Source: Bacteroidota bacterium
GTDB taxonomy: Bacteria; Bacteroidota; Bacteroidia; Chitinophagales; Chitinophagaceae
Reading direction: 5' to 3'
DNA: 23,938 nt
NCBI GenBank assembly: GCA_023430465.1
Contig: JAEZAM010000120.1
Coordinates: forward strand, 1-23,938
Of this stretch, positions 22,183-23,938 are shown in pieces. How positions within the stretch are numbered: the first letter of the stretch is position 1; each line of letters starts with the position of its first letter. The notes below the pieces were generated by a model. It searched no databases. It was given only the letters and a program-made list of their open reading frames with translations, and was not told where the DNA came from. The position numbers were made by a program, and so were the translations under genes.

Positions 22183-23938
22183 TTATTTTCGTTTCGAAAC
22201 ACCTTTTATCACAGGATCGACCAAAGTGAAATCAATGCCGTCAGCAATGCCGCCATCTTCTGTCACCTCAATCGCAAACTCCCTTTCTGCAGGCAATGCA
22301 GTATAGCCCAGCTTTCCGACTTGTGCAACATCAAGTTGCGCCGTATATTTTCCCGGGGCAAGTCCCATCAGGCTAAAATATCCATCTGCTTCCGTCATTA
22401 CATTTCCTACAATTTTCTTTTCACTGTTAAGAACATTCACAATAACCCTGCCCAGGCCTTTGGTGCTTCCATTTGAATTTAACTCAACGGTCCCTGAAAC
22501 TTCACCGCCCACGGCCACCGGAATTTCCACCATCTTCAGGCTGTTAGGATCGACAACCACATCAAGCGTCTTGTGACGAATTCTCCAGGCCACGTTATCA
22601 AACCCCGATTCATCAATTTCGATAAAATAATGCTGATATGCTTCCAGATTATAAATATAAACCGTGGAATCTTTTTGATTGGGCCTGACGCTGCCGCCAT
22701 TGATGCGGAACTTCAACCGGGGCAAACGCCTTTCATTTGCATCCTTCACGCCATTACAGTTCAGGTCAAGGAACGGTGACAGGACGATACCGCCTTTACC
22801 AACGCTTGCCTGGTTGGAGGCCTGAATGCTGCGACCCCTCGTATCCATGATCAGGCTTCCTCTTGCAGATTGTGTGACAGCAGTGGAATTCTTACCCTGC
22901 CTGACCGACACGGCTGCCTGTGTGAAATTGAGACTGAACCTGAAACCGACATTTACAAAAGATAATTTCGTCTGCAAATTAGTTTCATAAGAAACATTCA
23001 GGAATCCACGGTTCCTCACATTTTTCTCCACCTCAAGTTTGAGCAGACTGAAATTATGCAGCGAATACTCAAACTGGGCCTGCGGTGTGATCCGTATGCC
23101 TGTCGGCAAACGGAACGTCAGGCTAAGATTGCTATAAATATAGGGGTTTGAGGGATCAGCGATGATGGCAGATGTGGTGAGGTTTGAACTTACACCCTTC
23201 ATTACCGCAGAGAACAATACTTCACCCGTTGTATATTTATGAGACTGGCTCGCGAGCTGGCTGAAAGTCATCCTCGAGAATGCATTGAACTTTTTAGAAC
23301 GAATGGGAAATGAAAGAACGGCTTTACGCTCTTCTGTAAAACTGAACTTAATTGCCGTTTGATCTTTTGCATAATGAGTATAATTCAGGTCCAGTTGCAT
23401 GGCTGAAAAAAAACGGTAGTTCAATACAGCCCTGGTACGGACGCCATCCATGTGCTCAGCCGACAACATCACGCCGGGTGCCACCCGCATCGAGGCATTC
23501 ACAAATGGCATTGTTGTACCGGACAGCACGGTTGACAGGTATTCCGTACCGCCACCAATCGTAAGCCGGCGACTCAGGCCGTAGTTCATCTGGATACGGG
23601 AAAATTTACTTTTTGCCGCATCATCGACAACGCCCGCGGTAGCGGTGTATTGGAATTGGTTTTTGGGTAAAAAATTGAATGGAATGATGATCTGTTCCTC
23701 CCTGGTCCTCTCCTCTCCAAAAGGACCATAGAACTTCAGGCGGATGCTGGAGTTTCCATAGACCATTGGCACTTCAAATGTGAAGAAACCAGACGCATCT
23801 GCTTTCACGTAATTGACCAGTACATTGTTCACATACAATTCCACCATCCAGTCCGGCTCGGTGCGGTTGCTGAGGGTATAGGTTCCAAAGGACCGCCGGT
23901 AAGTGGTTGGCGCGTTTGTGACCTGGATACCGGTAACA
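22183..23938 (-). CDS. Outer-membrane beta-barrel protein, 5' end outside the window
   Basis: The frame is open to the window edge, so the protein is partial: 585 codons are seen, and the first ATG inside the window (23847) need not be the start. The visible part begins with a beta-sandwich-like piece (VELYVNNVLVNYVKADASGF, then LKFYGPFGEERTREEQIIIP), continues with many alternating amphipathic strands typical of a beta-barrel (SRIQMNYGLSRRLTIGGGTE and on), and ends with SdrD-B/carboxypeptidase-regulatory-like domains: FLDLNCNGVKDANERRLP, then VMTEADGYFSLMGLAPGKYT. The arrangement recalls usher-like or surface-assembly proteins, but I cannot name the family. It is followed at 30 bp by a response regulator on the same strand, so these genes may form one operon. 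Confidence 0.7.
   Translation of the reverse strand, partial: VTGIQVTNAPTTYRRSFGTYTLSNRTEPDWMVELYVNNVLVNYVKADASGFFTFEVPMVYGNSSIRLKFYGPFGEERTREEQIIIPFNFLPKNQFQYTATAGVVDDAAKSKFSRIQMNYGLSRRLTIGGGTEYLSTVLSGTTMPFVNASMRVAPGVMLSAEHMDGVRTRAVLNYRFFSAMQLDLNYTHYAKDQTAIKFSFTEERKAVLSFPIRSKKFNAFSRMTFSQLASQSHKYTTGEVLFSAVMKGVSSNLTTSAIIADPSNPYIYSNLSLTFRLPTGIRITPQAQFEYSLHNFSLLKLEVEKNVRNRGFLNVSYETNLQTKLSFVNVGFRFSLNFTQAAVSVRQGKNSTAVTQSARGSLIMDTRGRSIQASNQASVGKGGIVLSPFLDLNCNGVKDANERRLPRLKFRINGGSVRPNQKDSTVYIYNLEAYQHYFIEIDESGFDNVAWRIRHKTLDVVVDPNSLKMVEIPVAVGGEVSGTVELNSNGSTKGLGRVIVNVLNSEKKIVGNVMTEADGYFSLMGLAPGKYTAQLDVAQVGKLGYTALPAEREFAIEVTEDGGIADGIDFTLVDPVIKGVSKRK

Overview
The window looks like a chromosomal segment of a Bacteroidota bacterium, most probably from the Chitinophagaceae or a close relative. 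Grounds: a SusC/SusD pair, a protein with a type IX secretion (T9SS) sorting domain, LytS/LytTR two-component pairs, a two-component propeller kinase, lipoboxes, and AT-rich start regions without Shine-Dalgarno sequences. No RNA gene, phage, transposase or CRISPR array was recognised. The species call is inference from gene content only.

Layout. 1-423 is a patchwork of short intergenic repeats. 424-1576 (minus) holds an overlapping DUF3037 / HipA-like kinase pair. 1577-1953 is a second repeat patchwork containing the same repeat families in the opposite orientation. 1954-6286 (plus) carries a secreted beta-helix-like protein, a T9SS cargo protein with three internal repeats, a terminator, and a LytS-type kinase / LytTR regulator pair. 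6380-7600 (plus) has a doubtful mini-lipoprotein and a lipoprotein with a carboxypeptidase-regulatory-like domain. A two-way terminator separates this from an OmpA-family protein (7715-8980, minus), which is flanked by two near-identical 38-bp direct repeats. 9230-14828 (minus) is a susC-susD-DUF1735 outer membrane uptake operon with its own terminator. 15364-17161 (minus) is a second LytTR regulator / LytS kinase pair. 17343-23938 (minus) contains a SAM-dependent methyltransferase, a 14-repeat propeller histidine kinase, a single-domain response regulator, and the 3' part of a large outer-membrane protein that runs off the window.

How the parts may work together. The most notable signal is regulatory. 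The region upstream of the second LytS/LytTR operon contains a perfect 10-bp direct repeat with a 21-bp period (17240-17249 and 17261-17270), the two-helical-turn geometry typical of LytTR operators. A degenerate copy of the same motif, with the same 21-bp period, lies upstream of susC (14895-14904 and 14916-14925). This suggests that the LytTR pair at 15364-17161 controls itself and the adjacent SusCD importer, instead of the SusR, HTCS or ECF sigma/anti-sigma control usual for such loci. Between susC and the regulator there is also a plus-strand terminator hairpin with no plus-strand gene to serve, which hints at a small RNA. The SusCD locus has no hydrolase in the window, so its substrate cannot be read from the sequence.
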